Made by a program: the position numbers and the translations under genes. A DNA stretch of 64,000 bases, taken from NCBI RefSeq assembly GCF_900496965.1, contig NZ_UFQB01000023.1, positions 1 through 64,000 of the forward strand, written 5' to 3'. How positions within the stretch are numbered: the first letter of the stretch is position 1; the number at the start of each line of letters is the position of its first letter. Below, one piece after another: positions 54,662 through 63,515 of the stretch. The DNA comes from Achromobacter agilis. Lineage in GTDB: Bacteria; Pseudomonadota; Gammaproteobacteria; Burkholderiales; Burkholderiaceae_B. Under the pieces are notes generated by a model. The model ran no database searches, had not been told where the DNA came from, and was given only the letters and a program-made list of their open reading frames with translations.

Positions 54662-55557
54662 GGGGCTTGGGTTTCCAGGGTGTCGTTGACGAAATGCCAG
54701 GTGCGGGTGATGACCAGCACGTCGGTATCGCGCGCGATGTCGGGCGGAAAGGGCGGGAAGGGCGCGGCCAGCTGCACGATGCGGCGCGCGGCCTGGTTCA
54801 GCACGGCATGCGGCGAGGGCTGGTCGATTTCGACGTTGGCGATGCTGCCATCCGCGCGCACGGACACCGTGATGCGCAGCGAGCCGTAGATACGGCCGCG
54901 CGCTTCGTCCGGGTAGTGCTGGGTACCGACGGTTTCGATGCGGGTGCGCCAGGCGTCCAGGTAGGCGGCGTAGCGCGAGGCTTCGGCGGACGGGGCCACG
55001 AATTGCTTGCGGGGCTCGGCGCTGTACTGCTGTACCCGGGCCGCGAGGGCGGCTATCTGGGCGCTCTGGATGACGCTGGCCTGGTCCTCGGCGTCCCGGC
55101 CGAGGTCGGCGCCGTCCGGCCAGGGATTGACGGCCTGCCGTTCCGCGCCGGCCTTGTCTGCCGAGCGCAGCTGGGTCATCAAGCGGGTCTGCTCGGCCTC
55201 GAGCTGCACCTGGCGGCGGCGCATGGCCTCCAGCACGATGGTTTCGGCCGATTCGCCGGTGCGGGGCAGCGGGGTGGTGGAGCGGCCCTGCTCGGCGTTG
55301 CCGCCGCCGCTCATCTGATTCTGCGCCTGCGCGCGCGGATTGTCCGGCGGCGTTTCGCTGCGCGCATTAAGCAGCACGATCTCCAGGCTGGTGGCCGGCG
55401 CGCGGCCGGGCGTGGGCGCGCCGAAGCGCCACGCCAGGGCGCCGGCGTGCACCAACAGCGAAATCGCGATGCCGATGCGCAGGTAGTGCTGGGCAGGCGC
55501 GCCCAGCCACAGCAGGTAACGGCTCAGCGGAGAGGAGGAATCAGCAAGACGTTGCAC
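54658..55557 (-). CDS. TonB-family energy-transducer-like protein
   Basis: 299 residues. A membrane helix at about 25-45 (YLRIGIAISLLVHAGALAW, containing the Ser-x3-His pattern of TonB helices: SLLVH) leads to a polar linker with a coiled coil (about 105-185) and a C-terminal TonB-like domain (HYPDEARGRIYGSLRITVSVRADGSIANVEIDQPSPHAVLNQAARRIVQLAAPFPPFPP). No ExbB/ExbD genes are adjacent. It may work with distant partners, or in envelope integrity rather than in transport. It overlaps aroE by four bases. Confidence 0.9.
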   Translation of the reverse strand: MQRLADSSSPLSRYLLWLGAPAQHYLRIGIAISLLVHAGALAWRFGAPTPGRAPATSLEIVLLNARSETPPDNPRAQAQNQMSGGGNAEQGRSTTPLPRTGESAETIVLEAMRRRQVQLEAEQTRLMTQLRSADKAGAERQAVNPWPDGADLGRDAEDQASVIQSAQIAALAARVQQYSAEPRKQFVAPSAEASRYAAYLDAWRTRIETVGTQHYPDEARGRIYGSLRITVSVRADGSIANVEIDQPSPHAVLNQAARRIVQLAAPFPPFPPDIARDTDVLVITRTWHFVNDTLETQAP

Positions 55558-55597
55558 GCACGCATTGTAGAGCGAGTCCGCGTCCGCCGCGCGCGCC

Positions 55598-55621
55598 GCC
55601 CGGGCCGGTAACCGCCCGGGC
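55598..55621 (-). terminator. Possible terminator-like hairpin after the iron-type ABC operon
   Basis: Arms GCCCGGGC and GCCCGGGC enclose an eight-base loop CGGTAACC, in the gap between the ABC ATPase stop and the TonB-like start (both on the minus strand). There is no T run, so it is at best a Rho-assisted or partial terminator. Confidence 0.35.
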
Positions 55622-55641
55622 TAGGGGGGGCCGGGGGCGGA

Positions 55642-56730
55642 TCAGGCCGTCGCGCGGGGGAAGACCCAGACCTTGCCCGCCGGCAGCGCCAGGCGGCAGG
55701 GGCCGGGGTCGCGGCCTTCCGGCCCGTAGGCGCGCAGGGCCAGGGTGTGGGCCGGGTCGGCGTCCGGCGTGCGGAACAGGTATTCCCAGCGGTCGCCCAG
55801 GTACATGCTGGTCAGGAGCGGCATGTCCAGGTGGTTGCCGTCGGGGTCGTCCGCCAGGCGCACCTGCTCCACCCGGATGACCGCAGTGGCATCCTGGCCC
55901 TGGGCCACGCCCGGGCTGGCCTTGCCCCACAGCGCCCAGCCGCGGCCTTCGATGCGGGCCTGGCCGTCGCGCACTTCGGTCACCTTGCCGTCCAGCCGGT
56001 TGTTGCTGCCCATGAACTCGGCCGTGAACAGGGTGGACGGCGTGCCGTACATCTCCTGCGGGGTGCCCTGCTGCTCGATCTTGCCGTTGTTCAGCAGCAG
56101 GATGCGGTCCGAGATGGCCATGGCCTCGCTCTGGTCATGCGTCACCATCAGCGCCGACAGGCCCAGGCGGATGATGAGCTCGCGCAGGAAGGCGCGGGCT
56201 TCTTCGCGCAGCTTGGCGTCCAGGTTGGACAGCGGTTCGTCCAGCAGGATGACGGGCGGGCTGTATACCAGGGCCCGCCCGATGGCCACGCGCTGCTGCT
56301 GGCCGCCGGACAGCGCGTGCGGGTGGCGCTGACCCAGCTTGCCCAGGCCCAGCTGGTCCAGCACGGCCTGCACGCGCTCGCGCACTTCGGCGCTGGGGGT
56401 CTTGCGCAGCTTGAGCGGATAGGCGACGTTTTCGAACACGGTCTTGTGGGGCCACAGCGCGTAAGACTGGAAAACCAGCCCCAGGTTGCGCTCTTCGGCG
56501 GGGATCTCCTGCCTGGCCGTGCCGTCGTAGACCACGCGGTCGCCGATGGTGATGCGGCCGCGCTTGGGGCCTTCCAGGCCGGCCACGGCGCGCAGCAGCG
56601 TCGTCTTGCCGCTGCCCGAGGGCCCCAGCAAGGAGACCACTTCGCCTTGGCGCAGCTGCATCGACACGCCCTTGAGCACCGGGTTGTCGCCGTAGTCCAG
56701 GTGCAGGTCTTCTACAGAAAGCTCAATCAT
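55642..56730 (-). CDS. ABC transporter ATP-binding protein (FbpC/PotA type)
   Basis: 362 residues. Walker A GPSGSGKTTLL, Q-loop VFQSYALWPHKTV, signature [15 protein letters not shown], Walker B VILLDEPLSNLD and H-loop MVTHDQSEAM give an intact ATPase domain. The C-terminal 120 residues form a TOBE-type regulatory domain (FMGSNNRLDGKVTEV, HLDMPLLTSMYLGDRWEYLF). This is the CUT/iron-transporter subclass. It overlaps the permease gene by eight bases and completes a three-component importer with 56723-58501 and 58620-59717. Confidence 0.94.
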   Translation of the reverse strand: MIELSVEDLHLDYGDNPVLKGVSMQLRQGEVVSLLGPSGSGKTTLLRAVAGLEGPKRGRITIGDRVVYDGTARQEIPAEERNLGLVFQSYALWPHKTVFENVAYPLKLRKTPSAEVRERVQAVLDQLGLGKLGQRHPHALSGGQQQRVAIGRALVYSPPVILLDEPLSNLDAKLREEARAFLRELIIRLGLSALMVTHDQSEAMAISDRILLLNNGKIEQQGTPQEMYGTPSTLFTAEFMGSNNRLDGKVTEVRDGQARIEGRGWALWGKASPGVAQGQDATAVIRVEQVRLADDPDGNHLDMPLLTSMYLGDRWEYLFRTPDADPAHTLALRAYGPEGRDPGPCRLALPAGKVWVFPRATA

Positions 56731-58501
56731 GAAGTTTGACTCCGAATCGCAGGGCGATGCCCAGGCCGATCACGACCAGAACGATATTGATGAAGGAAAG
56801 CGCGGCCACGATATCGATGGCGCCCGAGGCCCACAACGACACGAGCATCGAGCCGATGGTCTCGGTGCCCGGCGACAGCAGGTACACGCCGGTGGAGTAT
56901 TCGCGCTCGAAGATCAGGAACATCAGCAGCCAGGAGCCGATCAGGCCGTACTTGGCCAGCGGAACGGTGACGTGGCGGGTGATCTGGCCGCGGCGCGCGC
57001 CCGCGCTGCGGGCGGCCTCTTCCAGCTCGGGGCCGACCTGCAGCAGGGTCGAGGAAATCAGCCGCAGGCCATAGGCCATCCAGACCACCGTATAGGCCAG
57101 CCACACGCTGAAGATGGTGCTGCGCAGGGCGCGCAGCCATTCGATGAAGTTCTCGCGCAGCCACTCGGCGAAGGGCAGGGCCGACAGCCATCCGCCTTCG
57201 TCCACGTCCAGCGCGTTGTCCAGCCACATCGGCACGAACAGGAACACCCACAGGAACGCCAGGCCGGCCAGCAGGCCCGGCACCGCGCGCGGCACCAGCA
57301 CGCTGTAGTCCATGAAGCGCGTCACGTTGTCGGGCTTGCGGTGCATGGCCAGGCCCACGAACATGTAGCACATCACCGCCAGCGCGCCGCCGAACACGCC
57401 GATGGCGACCGAGTTGACGATGGCGCGCAGCAGGTTGGGCTGGGCGAACACCGTGCGGAACGCGTCCAGCGACAGGACGTCGAACAGCGACACGCCCATC
57501 CCCCAGTTGGAGACGAACGCGCGCAGCAGCACGCCCATCAGCGGCACCACGATGGTCACCAGCAGCCACAGGGCCACCACCGCGCCGGCCACCCAGCGCC
57601 ACTTGCCCAGCGGCAGGGGCCGGGCGCGCGAGGCCTTGCCCTTCACTGTGACGAAGCGGTTGGCGCTGCGCATCAGGCGGCGCTGCAGCATCACCAGCGG
57701 GATCGTCATGCAGATCAGTACCACGGCCACCGCGGCCATCAGGTGGTAGGAGGGAATGCCCAGCTTGTTCGTGAGCTTGTAGAGGTACGTGGCCAGCACC
57801 AGGTTGCCTTCCGGGTCGCCCAGCACCAGCACCAGGCCGAACACTTCCAGGCCCAGGAAGAACAGCAGCACGGTGGCGTACAGCATGGCCGGGCGCACCA
57901 TCGGCAGGCTGACCGACACCATCACGCGCAGCGGCGTGGCGCCGGCCACGCGGGCGGCTTCCTCCACGTCCGAACCCATGCTGCGCAGCGCCGACGAGAT
58001 GTACAGGTAGGCGTGCGGCACGTGCGTCAGGCCGGCGATGATGACGATGCTGGTCAGCGAATAGACGTTCCAGGGCACGAAGCCCAGCAGGTTCTGCACC
58101 CAGGTCGAGAAAAAGCCGACGGGGCCGGCGGCCACCACGTAGCCGAAGCCCAGCACCATGGGCGACACGAACACGGGCACCAGGATCAGCGGCTCGATCC
58201 AGCGGCGGCCGGGCAGGTCCGTGCGGATCATCAGGAAGGCCAGCATGCCGCCCAGCGGGATGGCGATGATGGCCAGGCCGAAGGCGAGGATGAAGCCGCT
58301 CTTCAGGGCCTTGTAGAAATCGGGGTCCGCGAAAATGAAGCGGAATGCGTCCAGGCTGAAGACCTTGGACGGGGAAAAGAACGGCGCGGAGAGAAAGCTC
58401 TGGACGATGATGAACGACAGCGGCACGTAAATCGCCAGGGCCGTGATCAGCACCACCACGCCGCGGGGCAGGGACTGCCATTTTCTGCGCAATGACTGCA
58501 T
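56723..58501 (-). CDS. Double-length ABC transporter permease (FbpB/AfuB type)
   Basis: 592 residues containing two permease domains in tandem, each of about six membrane helices with its own EAA loop: SSALRSMGSDVEEAARVAGATPLRVMVSVSLPMVRPAM in the first half and SSTLLQVGPELEEAARSAGARRGQITRHVTVPLAKYG in the second. Such fused permeases are typical of Fe3+-type and some phosphonate or thiamine importers. A pair of strong hairpins lies in the gap between this gene and the binding-protein gene, which probably lowers permease expression. Confidence 0.95.
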   Translation of the reverse strand: MQSLRRKWQSLPRGVVVLITALAIYVPLSFIIVQSFLSAPFFSPSKVFSLDAFRFIFADPDFYKALKSGFILAFGLAIIAIPLGGMLAFLMIRTDLPGRRWIEPLILVPVFVSPMVLGFGYVVAAGPVGFFSTWVQNLLGFVPWNVYSLTSIVIIAGLTHVPHAYLYISSALRSMGSDVEEAARVAGATPLRVMVSVSLPMVRPAMLYATVLLFFLGLEVFGLVLVLGDPEGNLVLATYLYKLTNKLGIPSYHLMAAVAVVLICMTIPLVMLQRRLMRSANRFVTVKGKASRARPLPLGKWRWVAGAVVALWLLVTIVVPLMGVLLRAFVSNWGMGVSLFDVLSLDAFRTVFAQPNLLRAIVNSVAIGVFGGALAVMCYMFVGLAMHRKPDNVTRFMDYSVLVPRAVPGLLAGLAFLWVFLFVPMWLDNALDVDEGGWLSALPFAEWLRENFIEWLRALRSTIFSVWLAYTVVWMAYGLRLISSTLLQVGPELEEAARSAGARRGQITRHVTVPLAKYGLIGSWLLMFLIFEREYSTGVYLLSPGTETIGSMLVSLWASGAIDIVAALSFINIVLVVIGLGIALRFGVKLHD

Positions 58502-58557
58502 GGGAAAATCCTGTTGTCTCGAATGGCGCGTAAGCCGCGGGCGCCCGCTCTAGCGGC

Positions 58558-58606
58558 GGCCGGGCGGGCGGCGCGCGCCCGGCCGGGACGCGCGGCGCCG
58601 TCCCGG
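58558..58606 (-). promoter_or_regulatory. Two overlapping intercistronic hairpins
   Basis: Hairpin one has arms 58558-58566 and 58576-58584 (GGCCGGGCG / CGCCCGGCC). Hairpin two has arms 58583-58590 and 58599-58606 (CCGGGACG / CGTCCCGG). They share bases 58583-58584, so the two full-length stems exclude each other at that point. Placed between binding-protein and permease genes, they could act as an mRNA 3' stabiliser or attenuator. Confidence 0.5.
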
Positions 58607-58619
58607 GGCCGGGGGGGCG

Positions 58620-59717
58620 TTACTTGCCCGTCGCGGCGCGCCAGTCCTTGATGAACTGCAGGCGCTTGTTCTGCTCCAGGTAGTCCAGCAACGTTTCGTC
58701 GACCGGGATGGGCTTGAGCGAGGCACCCAGCTTCTTGGTCATGCCGTCCACGTCGTTGTCGCCGTCGATGTCGTCGCGCACGGAAGCCAGGTCGGCCTGG
58801 TTGGCCATGATTTCCTGGCCCTTCTGGGACAGCAGGTAGTCCATCCACAGCTTGGCGGCGTTCTTGTTCTTCGCCTTCTTGCTGATGAATGCCACGCGCG
58901 ACAGGACCAGCGCGTAGTCGGTGGGATAGGCCACGCCCAGCGAAGGATCGTTCTTGGCGCGCGTTTCCGCGTAGGAGCCCAGGATGTTGTAGCCGATCAG
59001 GTTTTCGCCGGAAGACACGCGCTCCATCATGGTGCCCGTGGACGACTGCACGATCAGGCCGCCGGCGCCGATGCCCTTGAGCGTTTCGAAGTACTTGGGA
59101 TCATTTGCCTTGTCCTGCACGGCCAGCATGAAACCCACGGCGGACTTTTCGATGTCGTAGGTGGTGACCTTGTTCTTGAACTTGTCCGGTTGGCTCGAGA
59201 CCAGCTTGGCCAGCGCGGTGTGCGTGGTGGGCACTTCGTTGGCGGAGATCAGGCGCTTGTTGTAGATGAATACTGCCGGTTCGTACGTGGTGCCGTAAGC
59301 CGAATCCTTCCAGATCGCCCAGGCCGGCAGCTTGCCGGTTTCGGGCGACTTGTATTTCAGGGCGTAGTCGGTGGCCAGCTTCAGCGCCGAGTCCATCGAC
59401 GAGCTCCACACGATGTCGCCGCTGCCGCCGCCGGCGGCCTGCTCGCTGATGTAGCGGTTGTAGAGCTCGGTGCTGTTCATGTCGTTGTATTCGACCTTGA
59501 CGCCCGGATACAGCGCTTCGAAGCCCTTGATGATAGGGCCCGCGGCCTTGGTGTCGGTGGTCGAGTAGATGACGACCTTGCCTTCCTTCTTGGCGCCGTC
59601 CAGGATCTTCTGATAGTCGGCCGGGTAACCCGCCGGCACTTGCTGCGCGAAGGCGCTGCCGGTGGCGATGGCGAATGCAGCGGCGCAGGCGGCCGCCAGT
59701 TGGGACTTGGCAAGCAT
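58620..59717 (-). CDS. Iron-type ABC transporter substrate-binding protein
   Basis: 365 residues from the ATG at 59717, which opens a signal peptide (MLAKSQLAAACAAAFAIATG, cleavage after SAFA) and has GGAGACAA upstream. The class-II binding-protein fold shows EGKVVIYSTTDTKAAGPIIKGFEALYPGVKVEYND, WSSSMDSALKL, YGTTYEPAVFIYNKRLI, TYDIEKSAVGFML, GYNILGSYAETRA and YPTDYALVLSRVAFI. FutA/AfuA-like iron binders share this outline, but iron-binding tyrosines cannot be assigned safely, so the ligand is open. The C-terminal part of the histidine kinase at 59823-62315 is a clear paralogue. Confidence 0.92.
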   Translation of the reverse strand: MLAKSQLAAACAAAFAIATGSAFAQQVPAGYPADYQKILDGAKKEGKVVIYSTTDTKAAGPIIKGFEALYPGVKVEYNDMNSTELYNRYISEQAAGGGSGDIVWSSSMDSALKLATDYALKYKSPETGKLPAWAIWKDSAYGTTYEPAVFIYNKRLISANEVPTTHTALAKLVSSQPDKFKNKVTTYDIEKSAVGFMLAVQDKANDPKYFETLKGIGAGGLIVQSSTGTMMERVSSGENLIGYNILGSYAETRAKNDPSLGVAYPTDYALVLSRVAFISKKAKNKNAAKLWMDYLLSQKGQEIMANQADLASVRDDIDGDNDVDGMTKKLGASLKPIPVDETLLDYLEQNKRLQFIKDWRAATGK

Positions 59718-59822
59718 GGGTGTTGTCTCCGTTGGAATGGGCAGAAGCCGGATCTGGGTCCAGCCTGCGGCCATCTTAGGAGTGGGCGTCTGTCGTCGTC
59801 CTGTCATGGCGACAGGTCGGGT

Positions 59823-62315
59823 CTAGGGGAAATCCCTTGCGGGCGTGTCCGTCACCAGCCGGATCCAGTTCTGCACGAAGCGCGAATGCCGGCGCTGGTC
59901 CAGGCCGACCAGCAGGGCGGGGCTCAGCACCACCGGCTGCACGATGCCCTGGGAGCGCGCCAGGACGGCCTCTGACGTCCAGCGGCCGGGCGTGTCTTCC
60001 ATGATCGAGCCCAGCGCGGCATGGCTGGACGCGACCTGCTGACCCGCGGGCGACAGCAGCCAGTCCACCAGCGCGCGCCCCAGGTCCGGATTGGGCGCGG
60101 TGCGGGCGATCAGCACCGAGCGCGCCAGCACCAGCACGTAGTCCTGCGGGAACACCACGCCGATCGGGCTGCCCGCCGCCTGCCGCGACAGGGCGTAGGA
60201 ACCGAGGATGTTGTAGCCGAGGTCGATGTCGTCGCGTTCGATGGCGTCCAGGATTTCGGCGCTGGTGGCGGACAGCCGCACGCCGACCTGCCCCATGGCG
60301 TTGGCCAGCCCCCAGAAGTTGGATGAAACCAGTTCGTCCTGCTCGGCCAGCAGATAGCCCACGCTGCTGGCGGAAATGTCGTAGGTGCCGACGCGGCCGT
60401 GCAGCCTGGCCGGATCCCGTTCCAGCAGGCGCAGCAGGTCCTGGCGCGAGCGCGGCACCGTGGCTTCGGTGAAGCGCTTGGGGTTGTAGACGATGACGGC
60501 GGGCTCGAAGGTGAATCCATAGACCTCGTGGCGCCAGATCGCCCAGGACGGCAGCTTGGCGGCGTAGGGCGAGGCGTAGCTGAGCGCGTAGCCGTCGTTG
60601 GCCAGGCGGATCTGCAGGTCCGACGCCGAGCTCATCAGCACGTCCACGTCCTTCAGCCGGCCCTCGACGGCGGCCTCGTAGAGTTCGCGGCTGCCCAGCT
60701 CGCGGTACACCACCGTCACGTCCGGCCGCTGCGACTGGAAACCCTGGATCAGCGGCGCCACCACGGGCGTATCCGTGGGCCCGGCGATGGTCAGGACCCG
60801 GGAGGAGGGTTGCGGGGCCGGGTAGCGGGTGACGATCTCGGAGACGTCGGCGGCGCGCACCCCGGTGGGCGCCGCCGCCAGCAGCAGGCCGGCGACGCAT
60901 AGCGCGCCCAGGCCGGCGGCCGCCGAGCGCCAGGGCGCGGAGCGCGCCAGCGGCAGGATGATGCGCGCCGTCAGGCCGCCGCCGGGGCGGTCCTGCAGCC
61001 AGAGCGAGCCGCCGTGGGCGGCGGCCACCGAGCGCACGATGGCCAGCCCCAGGCCGGAGCCTGGCTGCATATCGCCCGCCCGCCCGCGCACGAACCGCTG
61101 CTGCACGGCGTCTTTTTCGTCGTCGGCGACGCCGGGGCCGCGGTCCGATACGGTCAGCGCCACGCGGAAGCCCGCCACCGGGGTTGCCTGGATGTCCACC
61201 GGGCCCGCGGGCGCATAGCGCAAGGCGTTGTCTACCAGGTTGCGCAGCATTTCGCGCAGGGCCACGCGATCGCCGGCGATCCGGGCGCGGCGCACGCCGG
61301 GCGCGATCTCGATGCGGAGCCGCTGCGCCTCCAGCGGGCCGATGCGGCGCCGCGTTTCGTTGATGGTTTCCGCCACACCGACCAGCGTGCGGGCGCCCTT
61401 GCCGAGGCGGTGCGTGATGGTGGCGTCCATCAGCAGCTGATTGATCAGCTGGCTGGCGTGCGTGGCGTTCTGGTGGATGCGTTCCAGCCGTGCGTGCAGC
61501 CGCTGCGGATCGGTTTCGTCCAGGGCGACCTCGGCCTGCGCGCGCAGAGAGGCCAGGGGCGTGCGGACCTGGTGCGCCGCGTCGGCCACCAGCGTGTTCA
61601 GCGTATCCATGATGCCCGACAGGCGCTGCATGAAGGCGTTCAGCGCTTCGACCAGCCGCTTCACTTCACGAGGCACCGGCGTGACGAGCGGGGCCAGGTC
61701 TTCCGGCGCGCGGCTGCGCAATTCCCGCTCGACCACGCCCAGCGGCGCGAAGGCACGCTGCACGCCGAACCACAGCAGGCCCAGCGCGACCAGGGACACC
61801 ACGATCAGCGGCAGCACGCTGCGTCCGAGGATTTCGTCGGCCAGGGCCGCGCGCGAACCCAGCGTCTCCGCCACGCGCACGGTGACCCATCCCGCATGCT
61901 GGCTGGCGGACACCAGGCGCCCGACGGTCGCCACGCGCACGGGTTCGTCGTGATAGTTCAGGTAGGCGAATACGGGGGCGGCGGATTGGGCCAGCGGCAG
62001 GCCGGGCGCGAGGTCGTCATAGCCGGTGATGAGCCGGCCGTTGGAGGCGCGCGCTTCGTAGAACACGCGTTCGCCGCCCGAGAGCATGGCCAGCGAAGAC
62101 ACCGGGGGTTCCACGGTCACGTTGTTGTCTTCGATCTGCACCGAGCCGGCGATGGTCAGCGCGGAGGCGGCCAGCAGCCGGTCGAAGGCCTGCTCCGCCG
62201 CGCGCTGCGCATAGCCGCGCAGGAAGAACACCAGCCCGATCAGCGCGCAGGCCAGCAGCAGCACGCCCAGCGTGAATACGCGGCGGCGGATCGAAAAGCT
62301 CTCAGGGATGCTCAT
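59823..62315 (-). CDS. Sensor histidine kinase with a C-terminal, membrane-tethered substrate-binding-protein domain
   Basis: 830 residues. Membrane helix 13-32; periplasmic TctE-type (2CSK_N) sensor 33-163; helix 165-184; HAMP-like linker; HisKA with His248 in DAAHQVRTPLAS; ATPase domain with NLVDNALRYAP (N363), DRGPGVADDE and GSGLGLAIVRSVAAAHGG. A normal kinase would end near 457. Here a third hydrophobic segment (about 464-489), which looks like a former signal peptide ending in VRAAD, leads to a complete binding-protein domain (490-830). That domain matches the transporter's own binding protein over its length (YNPKRF, TYDISASSVGYLLAEQD, GYNILGSYALSRQ, FPQDYVLVLAR). It should lie in the periplasm, tethered to the kinase core. 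The gene overlaps the response-regulator gene by 14 bases. Confidence 0.93.
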   Translation of the reverse strand: MSIPESFSIRRRVFTLGVLLLACALIGLVFFLRGYAQRAAEQAFDRLLAASALTIAGSVQIEDNNVTVEPPVSSLAMLSGGERVFYEARASNGRLITGYDDLAPGLPLAQSAAPVFAYLNYHDEPVRVATVGRLVSASQHAGWVTVRVAETLGSRAALADEILGRSVLPLIVVSLVALGLLWFGVQRAFAPLGVVERELRSRAPEDLAPLVTPVPREVKRLVEALNAFMQRLSGIMDTLNTLVADAAHQVRTPLASLRAQAEVALDETDPQRLHARLERIHQNATHASQLINQLLMDATITHRLGKGARTLVGVAETINETRRRIGPLEAQRLRIEIAPGVRRARIAGDRVALREMLRNLVDNALRYAPAGPVDIQATPVAGFRVALTVSDRGPGVADDEKDAVQQRFVRGRAGDMQPGSGLGLAIVRSVAAAHGGSLWLQDRPGGGLTARIILPLARSAPWRSAAAGLGALCVAGLLLAAAPTGVRAADVSEIVTRYPAPQPSSRVLTIAGPTDTPVVAPLIQGFQSQRPDVTVVYRELGSRELYEAAVEGRLKDVDVLMSSASDLQIRLANDGYALSYASPYAAKLPSWAIWRHEVYGFTFEPAVIVYNPKRFTEATVPRSRQDLLRLLERDPARLHGRVGTYDISASSVGYLLAEQDELVSSNFWGLANAMGQVGVRLSATSAEILDAIERDDIDLGYNILGSYALSRQAAGSPIGVVFPQDYVLVLARSVLIARTAPNPDLGRALVDWLLSPAGQQVASSHAALGSIMEDTPGRWTSEAVLARSQGIVQPVVLSPALLVGLDQRRHSRFVQNWIRLVTDTPARDFP

Positions 62316-62973
62316 GGTTGCGGGCCTGATAGCCGACGCCGCGCACCGTAACGATGTCGACCGAGGCGCCCGCCAGTTTCTTGCGCAGCCGCGATATCAG
62401 CAGTTCCAGTGCGTTGAGGGAGCCGTCGTCGAGGTCGAAGAGCTGGTTCATCAGGCGCTCCTTGGCGACGGTCTGGCCCAGCCTGCCCACCAGGATCTCC
62501 AGCAGGCGGAATTCTCGCCGCCCCAGCTCCAGCGGCTCGCCGGCCAGGCTGACGTGGCGGTTGGCCAGGTCCAGGCTGAGGTTGCCATAGACGGTGACGC
62601 TGCTGGTCTGGCCGGCGGGGCGGCGCATCAGCGCCCGCAGCCGGGCCTCCAGTTCGCGCAGGTCGAAGGGCTTGACGAGGTAATCGTCCGCGCCTAGGTC
62701 CAGCATGTCGATCTTGTCTTCGATTTCGGAGCGCGCGGTCATGACCAGGACAGGGGCTTCCAGCCCGGCGGCGCGCAGTTCACGGATGACGGTGAAGCCG
62801 TCCTTGCCGGGCAGGTTGATGTCCAGCACGAGCGCATCCCAGGTTTCGTCCAACCCCCATTTCAGGGCTGATATGCCGTCCCGCACCCATTGCACGCTGT
62901 GCCCGGCAGAGCGCAGCTTGCTTTCCACGGCATCGCCGAGGTCGAGATTGTCTTCGACCAGCAGAATGCGCAT
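62302..62973 (-). CDS. OmpR-family response regulator
   Basis: 223 residues from the ATG at 62973, with GGAG upstream; the longer frame beyond it only reads through repeats. Receiver domain: acidic pair in LLVEDNLDLGDA, phosphoacceptor Asp in ALVLDINLPGKDG, VMTARSE, and the Lys in YLVKPFDLRELEARL. The winged-helix output domain (about 125-220) has LELGRREFRLLEILVGRLGQTVAKERLMNQLFDL and VDIVTVRGVGYQ. It is paired with the kinase that follows and presumably controls the iron-type ABC transporter transcribed downstream on the same strand. Confidence 0.96.
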   Translation of the reverse strand: MRILLVEDNLDLGDAVESKLRSAGHSVQWVRDGISALKWGLDETWDALVLDINLPGKDGFTVIRELRAAGLEAPVLVMTARSEIEDKIDMLDLGADDYLVKPFDLRELEARLRALMRRPAGQTSSVTVYGNLSLDLANRHVSLAGEPLELGRREFRLLEILVGRLGQTVAKERLMNQLFDLDDGSLNALELLISRLRKKLAGASVDIVTVRGVGYQARNHEHP

Positions 62974-63057
62974 GTCGCTCCTCCATGTCGTTGTGGTTTT
63001 TGGGAGGAGTTTAAGGGGTACAGGGAGGGGGCGGGCGTCGTTTCGGGTTTTTAAGAC

Positions 63058-63221
63058 GCCCGTCGCGTCGGGGGCCTGGGGCGCGCGGGTCAACGATTGC
63101 GGTCCGGAGCCTTCGCCCCGGACTTCCCCTTCGTCATCCTCGTCCAGGCCTACGGCCTTCCCTTCGGATTCCCTCGGGCTTATCGACTCCCCGCGCACCC
63201 CAGGCCCCCGACGCGCCGGGC
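63058..63221 (+). repeat. Structured repeat A, copy 3 (164 nt)
   Basis: The arms 63058-63089 and 63190-63221 pair, with the constant mismatch position and one C-A mismatch. Inner hairpins are 63102-63123 (GTCCGGAGC / GCCCCGGAC, one mismatch) and 63146-63158 (AGGCC / GGCCT, loop TAC). It begins 85 bases upstream of the response-regulator start, on the opposite strand, so the element may lie in the regulator's promoter region. Confidence 0.9.
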
Positions 63222-63313
63222 TCGGGTGTTTGAAACTTGACGTCAGCGGGGCGGACGGTGTGCTTGGGGTTCTTGCCGCGGGTGGGGTGGTGGTGGAGTA
63301 TCTTGCGATGCCC

Positions 63314-63349
63314 GCCCCATGCCGGCCGCGCGGGCGGCTGGCATGGGGC
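63314..63349 (+). repeat. Hairpin repeat B, copy 3
   Basis: Outer arms GCCCCATGCC and GGCATGGGGC and inner arms GCCGC / GCGGC with loop GCGG pair perfectly. It starts 93 bases after element A. Compared with copy 1, several outer base pairs are exchanged on both sides. Confidence 0.88.
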
Positions 63350-63406
63350 TTACGCGGCGTCTTGCGGTTGGCGATGACGCTGCGCGTTGTTGGGGGGAGA
63401 TGCCAG

Positions 63407-63468
63407 GTGTCAGACACCCCGATGCATTGCTTCAAGCCTGTGGCGCCTTGCCGTGGGGTGTCTGACAC
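63407..63468. repeat. GTGTCWGACAC palindrome array 5 (two copies)
   Basis: Perfect copies start at 63407 and 63458, 51 bp apart. The spacer shares GCTTCAAGCCT and CGCCTTGCCGT with the 341-393 spacer. A degenerate copy (CGTCAGACAT) follows at about 63489. The array stands between hairpin B and element C. Confidence 0.88.
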
Positions 63469-63515
63469 CTGAGGCACCTGAGGCATACCGTCAGACATCT
63501 GCCGCAGCAATCGCC

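Noticed and set aside
56729..58495. Long open frame opposite the double permease
   Set aside because: His/Gln/Arg-rich shadow of a hydrophobic gene, without motifs or ribosome-binding site.
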